Shown here: positions 1-8,331 of the stretch, one piece after another | Numbering within the stretch: the stretch's first letter is position 1 | Layout: the number at the start of each line of letters is the position of its first letter | Source of the DNA: Prevotellaceae bacterium | Lineage (GTDB): Bacteria > Bacteroidota > Bacteroidia > Bacteroidales > Paludibacteraceae | DNA length: 34,593 bases | NCBI GenBank assembly: GCA_020636695.1 | Contig: JACJXJ010000014.1 | Coordinates: 1 to 34,593, forward strand | Direction: 5' to 3' | Notes under the pieces: generated by a model | What the model was told of the DNA's origin: nothing | The model's database searches: none | Seen by the model: the letters and a program-made list of their open reading frames with translations, nothing else | Position numbers and translations under genes: made by a program

Positions 1-1045
1 GCACTTCGTCATACTCACACGCTTCGCCTTGACAAGTTGTTTTCAGTTCTTTGTCACGCTGATAATGCTCAATATGAATAGGAGGTTCACCCCAGTTGGA
101 AGTACGCCAAATAACCTCTACACCATTGCGATACAAATAATTGGGCAACAATTCATATAAGTCATTAGTAGATTTATATTCCAATATACTTTTTACACTT
201 GCCGTAGTATACGTAGCATCTGAGTTTGCCTCAAACACACGTAGATTTGGCATTTGAGATAACAGTGGATTTGTATTGCGCTCATAGCCATAAAGCGAAA
301 AATTCTGACGTCTAGCCGATTCGCCTATCACTAACACCACAATAGATTTTTCGTTGTCCTTAATCGTAGCATTTGGTAGTAAAATCTCTTTTTGATTCGC
401 CTTATGCTTGTGAGATTGGTACAATACAGCATTTACGGAATAAGACCAAGGCATGGCAAGTCCACCTAACACTTTAGAATTTTTATCTATCCATAACCAA
501 TTGCTCGCATTAGCAAACACTAAAATTAAGACAAACAACAATGTGGCCGAAGATGTCGTGAAAAAGCGTTTCCAGGTACCATGAATAACTTTTACCTTAA
601 ATATATAAATAGTTGGAACTAGACCTAACAATAATACGTACCAGAGCAACTTGAATGAGAAAAAACCTGTAGCCTCTGAATAATCGGTATTAAACACATT
701 ACCAATCATACTCTCATCAATTATAACACTATAAGTATTAATAAAATAAAGTGCTATGGAATTAAGCAAGAACGATAACGCCACAAGAATTTTTCCAACA
801 AACCTCAATAAAAAAAACAGCACATAAAACACAAAAAAGTTCGCCACCAACATCACCACTATCAAACTAGCGATAATCACAATACCATTCAAGGTCTGAT
901 AATCGACATTTTGAACAACAAAATTGTAAAACGGAACATGAAAAAAGAGAAAATTAACGAAGCTCATCACCAAAGCAAAATAGATGAGCTTTACATCACT
1001 TGTTAACACTGACCAATAGTGTTTAACGTTAGAAGAAAAAGACAT
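1..1045 (-). CDS. eptA: Phosphoethanolamine transferase, EptA/MCR family (3' end missing)
   Basis: The gene starts at an ATG at 1045 and runs off the left edge, so 348 N-terminal residues are visible of a family that is usually about 540 long. Residues 1-185 hold about five hydrophobic membrane segments. A periplasmic alkaline-phosphatase-fold domain follows, with the signature IGESARRQNFSLYGYERNTN at 240-259, whose Glu242 is a predicted metal ligand. The nucleophile Thr should lie in SDATYTTAS (275-283), and a CxGxxC motif sits near 338-343. The family moves phosphoethanolamine from phosphatidylethanolamine onto lipid A or other envelope glycans at the inner-membrane outer face. I see no promoter just upstream, so it is probably co-transcribed with the coiled-coil gene 59 nt before it. 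The His and Asp metal ligands of the C-terminal half are not in view. The substrate cannot be told from sequence. Confidence 0.9.
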   Translation of the reverse strand, partial: MSFSSNVKHYWSVLTSDVKLIYFALVMSFVNFLFFHVPFYNFVVQNVDYQTLNGIVIIASLIVVMLVANFFVFYVLFFLLRFVGKILVALSFLLNSIALYFINTYSVIIDESMIGNVFNTDYSEATGFFSFKLLWYVLLLGLVPTIYIFKVKVIHGTWKRFFTTSSATLLFVLILVFANASNWLWIDKNSKVLGGLAMPWSYSVNAVLYQSHKHKANQKEILLPNATIKDNEKSIVVLVIGESARRQNFSLYGYERNTNPLLSQMPNLRVFEANSDATYTTASVKSILEYKSTNDLYELLPNYLYRNGVEVIWRTSNWGEPPIHIEHYQRDKELKTTCQGEACEYDEV

Positions 1046-1104
1046 ATTCACGAAAATTAATTATGTAAACTAGAAAAAAGTGATTAACAAAATTTGCGTT
1101 AATC

Positions 1105-1998
1105 TTATTTTTCCAACTTAAATGTTTGAGTACCTATCAAATGACCATCTACAAAAATATCAACACGATACGTGCCCGCTGACAAAACCTCTTCAACCTT
1201 CCAATACAACGTAGTGGACAACTCTTCACCACCATATTCAATCTCTTTTTTACAAGAATATTGAATTTGTTGATTTTCGTAAGGGAACAGATCAGAAGCG
1301 CGTTTTTGAAGTACATCATCATCAGGTTTCATAATGCGTAAATAAACATTTTTTTGTCCTGTTTCAGCTGTAGTATTTTTAGCAATCGTAAAATCGAATT
1401 GAATTAATGCTATTTTCGACAAGCGCGTCGTTTTTCTATTACGACTATTCAGTGTAGTAACAACAATATTACGCGCATCTAGTTGCGCAGCAATAGAGAC
1501 AATTTCAGATAATTGTTGCTTTTCTAAAGCCAGTTGTTCAGCCGTTTGGGTTGCTTCTTGGTATTTTTGAGTCACCTTACGGTTTTCAGTGACCAGTTTC
1601 GTATTCACACGATTCAACGAATCGACCTGAGACACATAATACACCAACACTTTACGCACCGAGGCCAACTCTTTTTTCAATTCGGTTATACGACGTGCAT
1701 TAGTGGCTTTTACCGTTTTCAACTCTTCCAACAACAGTTGCACACGCGTTTGTTCTTGGTCAAGCAATTTCAAAATAGAATCATTATTAGTCTTATACGA
1801 AAAGCCTTCCATCTCCACCGATAAATCGGTATAATCCTGTTCCAATTGTTCCTTCTCATAGGTCATCATCTCCACCATTTCAGCCATTTCCGTTTCCTTT
1901 TGTTTCGATTTTTGCCAAAAGAAAAATACGGCAGCCACTAAACCCACTATAAAGATAACGCCTGCAAAGGCCCATACTGTATAATCTTTTTTAACCAT
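1105..1998 (-). CDS. Membrane-anchored coiled-coil protein of unknown function
   Basis: This 297-residue protein is not from a family I can name. A short basic N-terminus precedes one hydrophobic segment (about residues 9-28). A long predicted coiled coil rich in Glu, Lys, Gln and Leu covers roughly 30-170, and a beta-rich C-terminal domain covers about 175-297. That layout suggests an inner-membrane anchor with the rod and globular domain in the periplasm, although neither a signal-peptidase site nor a lipobox is visible. It has its own promoter (2052-2083) and lies upstream of eptA on the same strand, so a role in the envelope is plausible but is only inference. Proteins of this shape are common in Bacteroidales, where they are annotated as hypothetical. 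The start at 1998 gives the full membrane segment. Confidence 0.75.
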   Translation of the reverse strand: MVKKDYTVWAFAGVIFIVGLVAAVFFFWQKSKQKETEMAEMVEMMTYEKEQLEQDYTDLSVEMEGFSYKTNNDSILKLLDQEQTRVQLLLEELKTVKATNARRITELKKELASVRKVLVYYVSQVDSLNRVNTKLVTENRKVTQKYQEATQTAEQLALEKQQLSEIVSIAAQLDARNIVVTTLNSRNRKTTRLSKIALIQFDFTIAKNTTAETGQKNVYLRIMKPDDDVLQKRASDLFPYENQQIQYSCKKEIEYGGEELSTTLYWKVEEVLSAGTYRVDIFVDGHLIGTQTFKLEK

Positions 1999-2051
1999 AA
2001 TATATTGTTTTTCAATCTATTAAAACCATCTAAAAAGTCAATAAACCGATG

Positions 2052-2083
2052 CAAAATTACTATTTTATTTGCAATATAACAAA
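2052..2083 (-). promoter_or_regulatory. Bacteroidetes-type promoter for the coiled-coil gene
   Basis: Read on the minus strand, TTTG (2083-2080) is followed after 20 bp by TAATTTTG (2059-2052), a full match to the -33 TTTG / -7 TAnnTTTG consensus. Transcription would start near 2045, leaving a leader of about 47 nt. Confidence 0.6.
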
Positions 2084-2244
2084 CGTCCACACAACACAAT
2101 CTATTCCATAACAATTTATCAGTTTTTAGAACACATTTTGAACAAAACTAAACCAAGCTACATGCAAAGCAAAGCTAGTATTAACCGAATAAAAAATTGT
2201 GTAAAATAATTACGGAAAAATTTCTTTAATCACTTTTTTCGATT

Positions 2245-2252
2245 TATCTTTG
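2245..2252 (+). promoter_or_regulatory. -7 element of the mdh promoter
   Basis: TATCTTTG matches TAnnTTTG. There is no clear TTTG at the -33 distance, only T-rich sequence. Transcription would start near 2258, giving mdh a leader of about 55 nt. Confidence 0.5.
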
Positions 2253-2312
2253 TAGCAGTTTCAGTAGACTTAAAAACTAACAATCTATCATAACCCTTAA
2301 AATTAAAAAATT

Positions 2313-3254
2313 ATGTCAAAAGTAACCGTTGTAGGTGCAGGTAACGTAGGTGCTACGTGTGCCAATGTATTAGCAGTCAACGAAGTAGCAAACGAAGTTG
2401 TACTCATCGACATCAAAGAAGGTTTTGCAGAAGGCAAAGCTATGGACATTATGCAAACAGCTCAATTAATGGGCTTCGACACGGTAGTAACTGGTGTAAC
2501 TGGCGATTATTCAAAAACTGCTAACTCTGATGTAGTAGTTATCACATCTGGTCTTCCACGTAAACCAGGTATGACACGCGAAGAACTTATTGGCGTAAAT
2601 GCTGGTATCGTAAAAGCAGTTGCTAAAAGTGCCTTGCAATATTCACCAAATGCAATTTTGGTTATTGTATCAAACCCAATGGATCCAATGGCTTACCTCA
2701 CACTTAAAACACTTGGCTTACCACGTAACCGCGTGATTGGTATGGGTGGTGCTTTGGATAGCTCACGTTTCAAATATTTCTTAAGCCAAGCACTTAACTG
2801 CAACGCTAACGAAGTAGATGGTTTAGTAATCGGTGGACACGGCGACACTACTATGATTCCTTTAACTCGCCTAGCTACTTACAAAGGTGTGCCAGTAAGC
2901 ACTTTATTAAGCGCTGAAAAATTAGAAGAAGTAGCTAAATCAACTATGGTTGGTGGCGCCACATTAACTGGTTTACTTGGTACTTCTGCTTGGATGGCTC
3001 CTGGTGCAGCAGCTTCATTCTTGGTAGAATCTATCATCAAAAATCAAGGTAAAATGATTGTTTGTGCCGCTTCATGCGAAGGCGAATATGGCATGAAAGA
3101 CATCATGATTGGTGTGCCATGTATCATTGGTAAAAACGGTATCGAAAAAATCGTTGAATTTGAATTAACCGCTGACGAAAAAGCAAAATTAGCAGCAAGC
3201 GAAGCAGCTGTACGCGGTACAAATGCCATTCTTTACGCTGAAGGCATTCTCTAA
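2313..3254 (+). CDS. mdh: Malate dehydrogenase
   Basis: NAD-dependent malate dehydrogenase interconverts malate and oxaloacetate in the cytoplasm, as part of the TCA or fumarate-respiration branch of Bacteroidetes. The 313-residue protein belongs to the LDH-like MDH group. It shows the Rossmann motif GAGNVG (8-13), the NAD-ribose Asp in VLIDI near residue 33, the substrate loop RKPGMTR with the two Arg that select dicarboxylate over lactate, Asn121 in SNPMD, and the catalytic HGD with His176. The length is normal. It is flanked by its own promoter and a strong terminator, so it is probably monocistronic. No Shine-Dalgarno sequence precedes the ATG, as expected in this phylum. Arg codons are all CGN, which serves as a reference for the unusual gene at 4246. 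Confidence 0.97.
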   Translation: MSKVTVVGAGNVGATCANVLAVNEVANEVVLIDIKEGFAEGKAMDIMQTAQLMGFDTVVTGVTGDYSKTANSDVVVITSGLPRKPGMTREELIGVNAGIVKAVAKSALQYSPNAILVIVSNPMDPMAYLTLKTLGLPRNRVIGMGGALDSSRFKYFLSQALNCNANEVDGLVIGGHGDTTMIPLTRLATYKGVPVSTLLSAEKLEEVAKSTMVGGATLTGLLGTSAWMAPGAAASFLVESIIKNQGKMIVCAASCEGEYGMKDIMIGVPCIIGKNGIEKIVEFELTADEKAKLAASEAAVRGTNAILYAEGIL

Positions 3255-3276
3255 TAAATTCGTGTATATAAATAGG

Positions 3277-3312
3277 AAAAGACCTTGGACATTTTGTTCA
3301 AGGTCTTTTTTT
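3277..3312 (+). terminator. Rho-independent terminator after mdh
   Basis: An 11-bp stem (3277-3287 with 3299-3309) encloses an 11-nt loop and runs into a T tract at 3306-3312. The 5' A-rich arm pairs with the T tract, so it could also work on the opposite strand. Confidence 0.85.
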
Positions 3313-3345
3313 GACACAAACCCTTACACAGGTCATAAATTTTAT

Positions 3346-3353
3346 TACTTTTG
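3346..3353 (+). promoter_or_regulatory. -7 element directly before pgeF
   Basis: TACTTTTG fits TAnnTTTG, but no TTTG sits at the right distance upstream. The predicted transcription start falls on or within a few bases of the pgeF ATG at 3358, which implies a leaderless or nearly leaderless mRNA. Confidence 0.4.
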
Positions 3354-3357
3354 TTGC

Positions 3358-4140
3358 ATGATGCACTACCAATTATTCGAAGGACAAACCAACCTAGTAG
3401 CCTTCACCACCCAACGTGACGGCGGCGTAAGCGTAGGCAACTATCAATCGCTAAATTTATGCCACTACGTGAACGATAACCCCGAACACGTCGCCCGTAA
3501 TCGCCAACTCGTGTGCGAGCAGTTGGGCATCGATGCTGCTCAACTCATTTTCCCACGTCAAACGCACAGCAATCATCTATTAGTGATTGACGAGGCATTT
3601 CTAAAACTAACAGCTAAAAAACAGACCGCATTATTAGAAGGCGTGGATGCGTTGATAACGGCACAAAAATCCATTTGCATTGGCATTAACACCGCCGACT
3701 GCGTACCTGTGCTGCTGTTTGATCCCGAACGCAACGTGATAGCCGTGGCACACGCTGGCTGGCGTGGCACCGTAGCGCGCATAGCTGCCAAAACAGCGCA
3801 ACAGATGATACAAGAGTTTCAGTGCCGTGCCGAAAACCTGTTAGTGGCGATTGGCCCGAGCATTTCGGCTGCCAATTACGAAGTGGGTAACGACGTGTTA
3901 GCCGAATTTGTAAAAGCCGACTTCCCCACGGGCAAATGCTTTACCAAAGCACCCAACAGCGATAAATTACAGTTGGATTTATGGGCTGCCAATCGGTGGC
4001 AACTGGAAGAACTCGGCATTTTACCCGAACACATTGAAGTAGCAGGCATTTGCACCTTCGACCAAGCCGACACCTATTTCTCAGCACGCAAACTTGGCAT
4101 TCACTCTGGTCGCATTGCTTCGTGCTTGATGATGAAATAA
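3358..4140 (+). CDS. pgeF: Peptidoglycan editing factor PgeF / purine nucleoside phosphorylase (YfiH/LACC1 family)
   Basis: Family members are multicopper-oxidase-like domain proteins. In E. coli YfiH removes wrongly incorporated L-Ser-containing muropeptide precursors, and LACC1-type members act on purine nucleosides. The 260-residue protein has the zinc triad expected of the family: His70 in RQTHS, Cys115 in TADCVP and His132 in AHAGWRG. The reading frame is open from 3223, but that stretch overlaps the mdh 3' end and its terminator, so I start at the ATG pair at 3358/3361, which matches the usual family N-terminus. The gene is visibly richer in G and C than its downstream neighbour. No terminator follows it. 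The downstream gene at 4246 looks inserted. Confidence 0.92.
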   Translation: MMHYQLFEGQTNLVAFTTQRDGGVSVGNYQSLNLCHYVNDNPEHVARNRQLVCEQLGIDAAQLIFPRQTHSNHLLVIDEAFLKLTAKKQTALLEGVDALITAQKSICIGINTADCVPVLLFDPERNVIAVAHAGWRGTVARIAAKTAQQMIQEFQCRAENLLVAIGPSISAANYEVGNDVLAEFVKADFPTGKCFTKAPNSDKLQLDLWAANRWQLEELGILPEHIEVAGICTFDQADTYFSARKLGIHSGRIASCLMMK

Positions 4141-4170
4141 AGTGATACTTTTTACGAAAAGCAACAAAGC

Positions 4171-4183
4171 AAAAATTAGCAAA
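4171..4183 (+). repeat. Left copy of a 13-bp direct repeat flanking gene 4246-5208
   Basis: AAAAATTAGCAAA occurs here and again at 5229-5241 in the same orientation, one copy on each side of the compositionally foreign gene. It could be a footprint of insertion, but the motif is AT-rich and chance is not excluded. Confidence 0.4.
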
Positions 4184-4245
4184 AATGAGCAATTTATAAA
4201 GAAGAACAATTTAAACGCTATCAACAGCAACAATTAGAAAAGCGA

Positions 4246-5208
4246 ATGGAAAAACTAACAGAAAACGCAGTTCTAATTGAATCTTTCATTGATTATTGCA
4301 AAAGCAAAGATATTAAGCTAACAACAAGTAATTTTGATTACATTCAAACAATTGGAATTGTAGCTAAATACCCAAACATTGTTCATTTATTAAACAACAA
4401 AATTTCAAAGGACAAAGAAGGTTTAGTTAAAGTAAATATTTTAGAGAAGGAATTTTACAAAGAATGTTTAACTACTGGCTACTATTACTCTAATAGATAT
4501 ATTGTAATGGCAAACCCGTATTTTAGACGAGAACATGATGAAGACAACAACTTTGCTCCCCATTTTGTAGATGTTTATTTGGGTTACAACAGCGACAATA
4601 TTGACAAATACATCGCTATTGACAGCGACAGAGTGAGAATCAACGTTGACAAAAGTATATATATGGAATTTGACACATGGTATGGCGCAAAATTCAAAAA
4701 TACAATCTCAGACATTGAAGATGGGATAGTAAAACTTAGACCACCACTTCAATTTGATTCTATTGATACTGATTGGTTATTTGGAGGGACTTATTCGCTT
4801 GACATTAAATGGACTTCAAAAAACGGAATTAAAACATTTCAAGCAGAAGAATTTAAAATCAAGGAAAGAAAAATTAAGAAAAATGGACATGAATATTACC
4901 CTGCCAAATATTTACATGCCGAATTTGATACTAATACGGGAACTTTTAGACATTTTGATGGTGCTATTCACTTCTACAAAGAAGATGAATATTTCCAAAG
5001 AAGAGATAGTGACTTTAACCACAATAACAAAAAAAGTCTGAAACTAAAAACCCTTTCTCAAAAATTATTCAAAGTGAACGGGCAAGTTTCTGTTGAAAAA
5101 TGGATTGAACTAACAAGCCATTATTTACAAGGCGACCCATTAATTTTTGAATATTTTGAAGGTAAGCTACCAGACAAAATAACCAAACTTTTAGAAAAAG
5201 AGACATAA
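4246..5208 (+). CDS. Hypothetical protein, probably horizontally acquired
   Basis: I do not recognise this 320-residue protein. It is hydrophilic, rich in Lys, Asp, Asn, Tyr and Phe, has no signal peptide or membrane segment, and shows no clear catalytic motif. The N-terminal third looks helical; the middle (about 85-255) alternates in a beta-like way with many aromatic and charged residues. Codon use is unlike its neighbours: 9 of its 10 Arg codons are AGA and one is CGA, with no CGT or CGC, whereas mdh, thiL and the ribosomal genes use CGN. It lies between two copies of a 13-bp repeat and has no recognisable promoter of its own. The frame is open upstream to 4189 (coding-like, Gln- and Lys-rich) without another ATG, so the true N-terminus may have been lost. 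A cargo or defence-related role is possible but nothing in the sequence shows it. Confidence 0.7.
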   Translation: MEKLTENAVLIESFIDYCKSKDIKLTTSNFDYIQTIGIVAKYPNIVHLLNNKISKDKEGLVKVNILEKEFYKECLTTGYYYSNRYIVMANPYFRREHDEDNNFAPHFVDVYLGYNSDNIDKYIAIDSDRVRINVDKSIYMEFDTWYGAKFKNTISDIEDGIVKLRPPLQFDSIDTDWLFGGTYSLDIKWTSKNGIKTFQAEEFKIKERKIKKNGHEYYPAKYLHAEFDTNTGTFRHFDGAIHFYKEDEYFQRRDSDFNHNNKKSLKLKTLSQKLFKVNGQVSVEKWIELTSHYLQGDPLIFEYFEGKLPDKITKLLEKET

Positions 5209-5228
5209 CCAAAATACCCCACGCCACA

Positions 5229-5241
5229 AAAAATTAGCAAA
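5229..5241 (+). repeat. Right copy of the 13-bp direct repeat
   Basis: AAAAATTAGCAAA, identical to 4171-4183, lies 20 bp after the stop codon of the 4246 gene. Confidence 0.4.
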
Positions 5242-5256
5242 TACAACACCAAAACT

Positions 5257-5284
5257 AAAAAAGAGGCTTTCGCCTCTTTTTTTT
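5257..5284. terminator. Bidirectional terminator between converging genes
   Basis: The stem GAGGC / GCCTC (5263-5267, 5272-5276) with a TTTC loop is flanked by six A on the left and eight T on the right. It can end the 4246 gene on plus and the agmatinase operon on minus. Confidence 0.85.
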
Positions 5285-5289
5285 ATGAA

Positions 5290-6156
5290 TTATTTCTGGT
5301 TGTATTTTTTCAGAAATTTATAAGTCATCAACTCATACGACAGACGCGCTGCCAAATAGTCGGATGCCTTTTGATTAGGATTTGGACACAACTCTACCAC
5401 ATCGAAACCTACCACATTGAAGCGTTTAAATACGCGGCGTAAGAAATGTAGCACTTGGAAGTACTGCAAACCACCTGGCTCTGGTGTGCCAGTAGATGGC
5501 ACAATGGCTGGGTCGAACACATCTAAATCAATGGTGAGATACACATTTTCGCTCAACGTGTCGAATGCTTCGAGTTCCCATCTGTTTTCGTGATCAAAAT
5601 AGATATCGCGCGCAAAGAAAATACGACTAGGATCATAACTATCCGTTTCTTCCACACACATGCTACGAATGCCCACTTGTGTAATAGCCGCCACTTGTTT
5701 GGCTTGATTCATCACACAGGCGTGGTTCAATTCCGAACCTTCATAACTTTTACGTAAATCGGAATGCGCATCAAGTTGCAACACAGTCAAGTTTTTGAAT
5801 CGTTTGGCTGCCGCACGAATAGCACCAATGCTCACCGTGTGATTACCACCAATGGTAACCGGGAATTTGCTAGCGTCGAACAAATCGCCCACACGCTGCT
5901 CTACCGCAGCACAAAGAGACTCTGGGGTTTCCATTTCGGTTACCGCCGCTGCCGTGTGAATGCCTTGTTTATACACTTCAGTTTGAGTTTCGGTATCATA
6001 CCATTCTAACTGAACCGATGCTTCCAACAACGCTTCGGGTCCTTTTTCGGAACCGTGAATCCAACTGCTTGTAGCATCATAAGGAACGGGTAACACGACA
6101 ATTTTAGCACTGTCGTAATCGGCATATTTGCCAGTAAGTCCTGCAAAGTTTTCCAT
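5290..6156 (-). CDS. speB: Agmatinase (ureohydrolase family)
   Basis: Agmatinase hydrolyses agmatine to putrescine and urea, with two Mn ions in the active site. The 288-residue protein has all six expected ligands: His106 in GGNHT, Asp129/His131/Asp133 in DAHSD, and Asp210/Asp212 in TIDLDVFDP. The PSTGTPEPGG motif and the conserved NHACV segment (144-148), which takes part in guanidinium binding, favour agmatinase over arginase or formiminoglutamase. Its length suits the short bacterial SpeB type. It is the last gene of the prc-rlmL minus-strand run, 74 nt after rlmL, and I found no convincing promoter in that gap. Together with nspC at the right end of the window it suggests spermidine synthesis from arginine by the carboxyspermidine route. 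No arginine decarboxylase or carboxyspermidine dehydrogenase gene is in view. Confidence 0.93.
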   Translation of the reverse strand: MENFAGLTGKYADYDSAKIVVLPVPYDATSSWIHGSEKGPEALLEASVQLEWYDTETQTEVYKQGIHTAAAVTEMETPESLCAAVEQRVGDLFDASKFPVTIGGNHTVSIGAIRAAAKRFKNLTVLQLDAHSDLRKSYEGSELNHACVMNQAKQVAAITQVGIRSMCVEETDSYDPSRIFFARDIYFDHENRWELEAFDTLSENVYLTIDLDVFDPAIVPSTGTPEPGGLQYFQVLHFLRRVFKRFNVVGFDVVELCPNPNQKASDYLAARLSYELMTYKFLKKYNQK

Positions 6157-6230
6157 AATAGTATTGATTTTAAAGTCCCTTTAAGTGCTAAAAGAGCAGC
6201 AAAAAGTATTCCAAATTACATATAAATTTA

Positions 6231-7403
6231 CTAATCGCGACGATTCATTTTTTTTACCACAAACTCTTGACGTTTTCCACGAAATAGTTCGTATTTCCAA
6301 AATTCACAATCGAGTGCGCCATTAAGTAATTTCACCTTAGCCGATGGGCGTAATCCCACACGTTGTAAACAGTCCACATGCGACGAAATAACCCACGCCG
6401 TAGAACCCGTAAATTTATGTTTCAAAGTTTCGCCCAACTGCGCATACAAACCAAACAAATCGTCCGACAAAAGACGTTCGCCATACGGTGGATTGGTTAC
6501 AATTAAGCCTGTTTCAGCTTGTGGTTCCCAATCAGAAATAGAGCGTTGTTCTACCGTAATATATTTGTGAAGACCTGCGGCTTTAATATTTTCTTGTGCA
6601 ATTTTCACCGCACGAGGCGATACATCGGCACCCATGATTTTAAACTCAAAGGGACGTTCCAAACTATCGTCGTTATACAACTCTTCAAACAATTCTTTAT
6701 CGAAATCCGTCCATTTTTCGAAGGCAAACGACTGCCGATAGATACATGGTGGAATGTTTAAAGCAATCAACGCTGCTTCAATCAAAAACGTACCAGAACC
6801 ACACATCGGGTCAATAAAATTGGACTTGCCATCCCAACCAGCCAATAGTAACATACCAGCAGCCAAGGCTTCGTTGATAGGTGCTTCGGTTTGCGCATCG
6901 CGGTAACCACGTTTGTGCAACGACTCACCAGAACTATCCAACGAAATAGTACATTGCGTATGCGAAATATGGACATTCAGGAATAAATCGGGATTATCTA
7001 AACGAATGGATGGACGTTTATTTTCACGTTCCATAAACCAGTCCGCAATAGCATCTTTAACACGATAAGTCACAAATTTAGAATGACGAAACTCTTCCGA
7101 AAAAACAGTAGCATCAATGGCAAACGTTTTCTTCACGTCGAGATACTGACTCCAATCAATCAACTTCACCTGTTCGTACACTTCGTCGGCGTTAGTAGCC
7201 TTAAACGACACAATCGGTTTTAAAATACGTGACGCCGTACGACAATACAAATTGGCTTTGTACAACATACGTTGATCGCCCGTAAATGATACCACGCGTC
7301 GCTCTATCGACACATTATTGGCGCCCAAATTAACCAACTCTTTTGCTAAAACTTCTTCCAATCCTCGGAAGGTTTTGGCCGCCATTTGAAATTCTTGTTT
7401 CAT
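6231..7403 (-). CDS. rlmL: 23S rRNA (guanine-N2) methyltransferase, RlmL-type with THUMP domain
   Basis: This cytoplasmic enzyme methylates a guanine of 23S rRNA (G2445 in E. coli) with S-adenosylmethionine. A THUMP RNA-binding domain covers about residues 45-155. The Rossmann methyltransferase domain has DPMCGSGT (198-205) for SAM binding and the N2-guanine motif TNPPYGERL with NPPY at 304-307. At 390 residues it corresponds to the N-terminal RlmL half of the E. coli RlmKL fusion; the RlmK half is absent, which is normal in Bacteroidetes. It follows cysE by 27 nt and is probably in the same operon. The start at 7403 is preferred, with Met7 as an alternative. Assignment to RlmL rather than another THUMP methyltransferase is from motif order and length. 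Confidence 0.9.
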   Translation of the reverse strand: MKQEFQMAAKTFRGLEEVLAKELVNLGANNVSIERRVVSFTGDQRMLYKANLYCRTASRILKPIVSFKATNADEVYEQVKLIDWSQYLDVKKTFAIDATVFSEEFRHSKFVTYRVKDAIADWFMERENKRPSIRLDNPDLFLNVHISHTQCTISLDSSGESLHKRGYRDAQTEAPINEALAAGMLLLAGWDGKSNFIDPMCGSGTFLIEAALIALNIPPCIYRQSFAFEKWTDFDKELFEELYNDDSLERPFEFKIMGADVSPRAVKIAQENIKAAGLHKYITVEQRSISDWEPQAETGLIVTNPPYGERLLSDDLFGLYAQLGETLKHKFTGSTAWVISSHVDCLQRVGLRPSAKVKLLNGALDCEFWKYELFRGKRQEFVVKKMNRRD

Positions 7404-7430
7404 ATAGAATAAATAATAATAACGTGAAAA

Positions 7431-8312
7431 CTACAACTGTTTCCCTTTTTGTGAAATTTTGCCATCGGCAGGTACATCTTTATCGACCCACACGTTACCA
7501 CCAATGGTGGCATTTTTGCCAATGGTAATGCGGCCTAAAATGGTCGAATTGGCATAAATAATCACATTATCTTCGATAACTGGATGACGCGCAATGCCTT
7601 TAATTGGATTGCCTTGCTCATCCACGGGAAAACTCTTAGCGCCCAAGGTAACTCCTTGATATATTTTGACATGTTCACCAATGATGGATGTTTCGCCAAT
7701 CACCGTTCCTGTGCCATGATCGATGGTAAAATAACTACCAATAGTGGCTCCTGGGTGAATGTCAATACCCGTTTCGGAATGCGCCAACTCAGTAATAATA
7801 CGTGGAATAAGCGGCACGCCCAACAGTAACAGTTCGTGCGCAATACGGTAATTGGTGATAGCACGAATGACTGGATAACAAAAAATCACTTCCATGCAAC
7901 TTTGCGCTGCTGGATCGCCTTGATAAGTGGCCTCTACATCGGTACCAAGTTGTGCACGTAACGCAGGCAAACGACTAATAAATTTAGACGTAATAGTTTT
8001 GGCTTGTTTCCGAGCTTGGTCCAAATTAATAGTACGATCGCTAAAACAAATGCCAGCAAATATTTGTTCTACAAGTAGTTTATTAACCTCTTCTACGCGC
8101 ACACCTATTTGGTACTGGAGCATTTGCGGATCCACCAATAACGAACCAAAATAACCAGGAAATAAAATACTGCGTAAAATATCAACCACTTGCCCGAGCA
8201 CCACCGTATTTGGTATTGGCGCGTCTACATTTTGTTGATGGCACAAAGCTTGGCAATTATCCATATTTGATAATTCTGCAATGGCCTTATTCATGACGTC
8301 ATGTTGTGTCAT
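7431..8312 (-). CDS. cysE: Serine O-acetyltransferase
   Basis: The enzyme makes O-acetyl-L-serine from serine and acetyl-CoA, the first step of cysteine synthesis, in the cytoplasm. The 293-residue protein has a helical N-terminal domain (1 to about 165) and a C-terminal left-handed parallel beta-helix of hexapeptide repeats. That helix includes the family signature HPGATIGSYFTIDHGTG with the catalytic His, then GETSIIGEHVKIYQGVTLG. The long N-terminal domain is like the larger EpsC-type enzymes. The C-terminal tail ends GKISQKGKQL; I do not see the terminal Ile that binds the O-acetylserine sulfhydrylase CysK in enterobacteria. It sits 19 nt after the NadR-like kinase gene and 27 nt before rlmL. 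No cysteine-responsive leader is visible. Confidence 0.93.
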   Translation of the reverse strand: MTQHDVMNKAIAELSNMDNCQALCHQQNVDAPIPNTVVLGQVVDILRSILFPGYFGSLLVDPQMLQYQIGVRVEEVNKLLVEQIFAGICFSDRTINLDQARKQAKTITSKFISRLPALRAQLGTDVEATYQGDPAAQSCMEVIFCYPVIRAITNYRIAHELLLLGVPLIPRIITELAHSETGIDIHPGATIGSYFTIDHGTGTVIGETSIIGEHVKIYQGVTLGAKSFPVDEQGNPIKGIARHPVIEDNVIIYANSTILGRITIGKNATIGGNVWVDKDVPADGKISQKGKQL

Positions 8313-8331
8313 ACTCTATTAGTTAACTAAG

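Larger units (their letters stand above)
1999..2312. other. Divergent intergenic region of 314 bp
   Basis: This AT-rich spacer separates the coiled-coil gene (minus) from mdh (plus). It holds one recognisable promoter for each direction. I see no small ORF, RNA gene, long repeat or terminator in the 150 bp between the two promoters. Confidence 0.6.
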
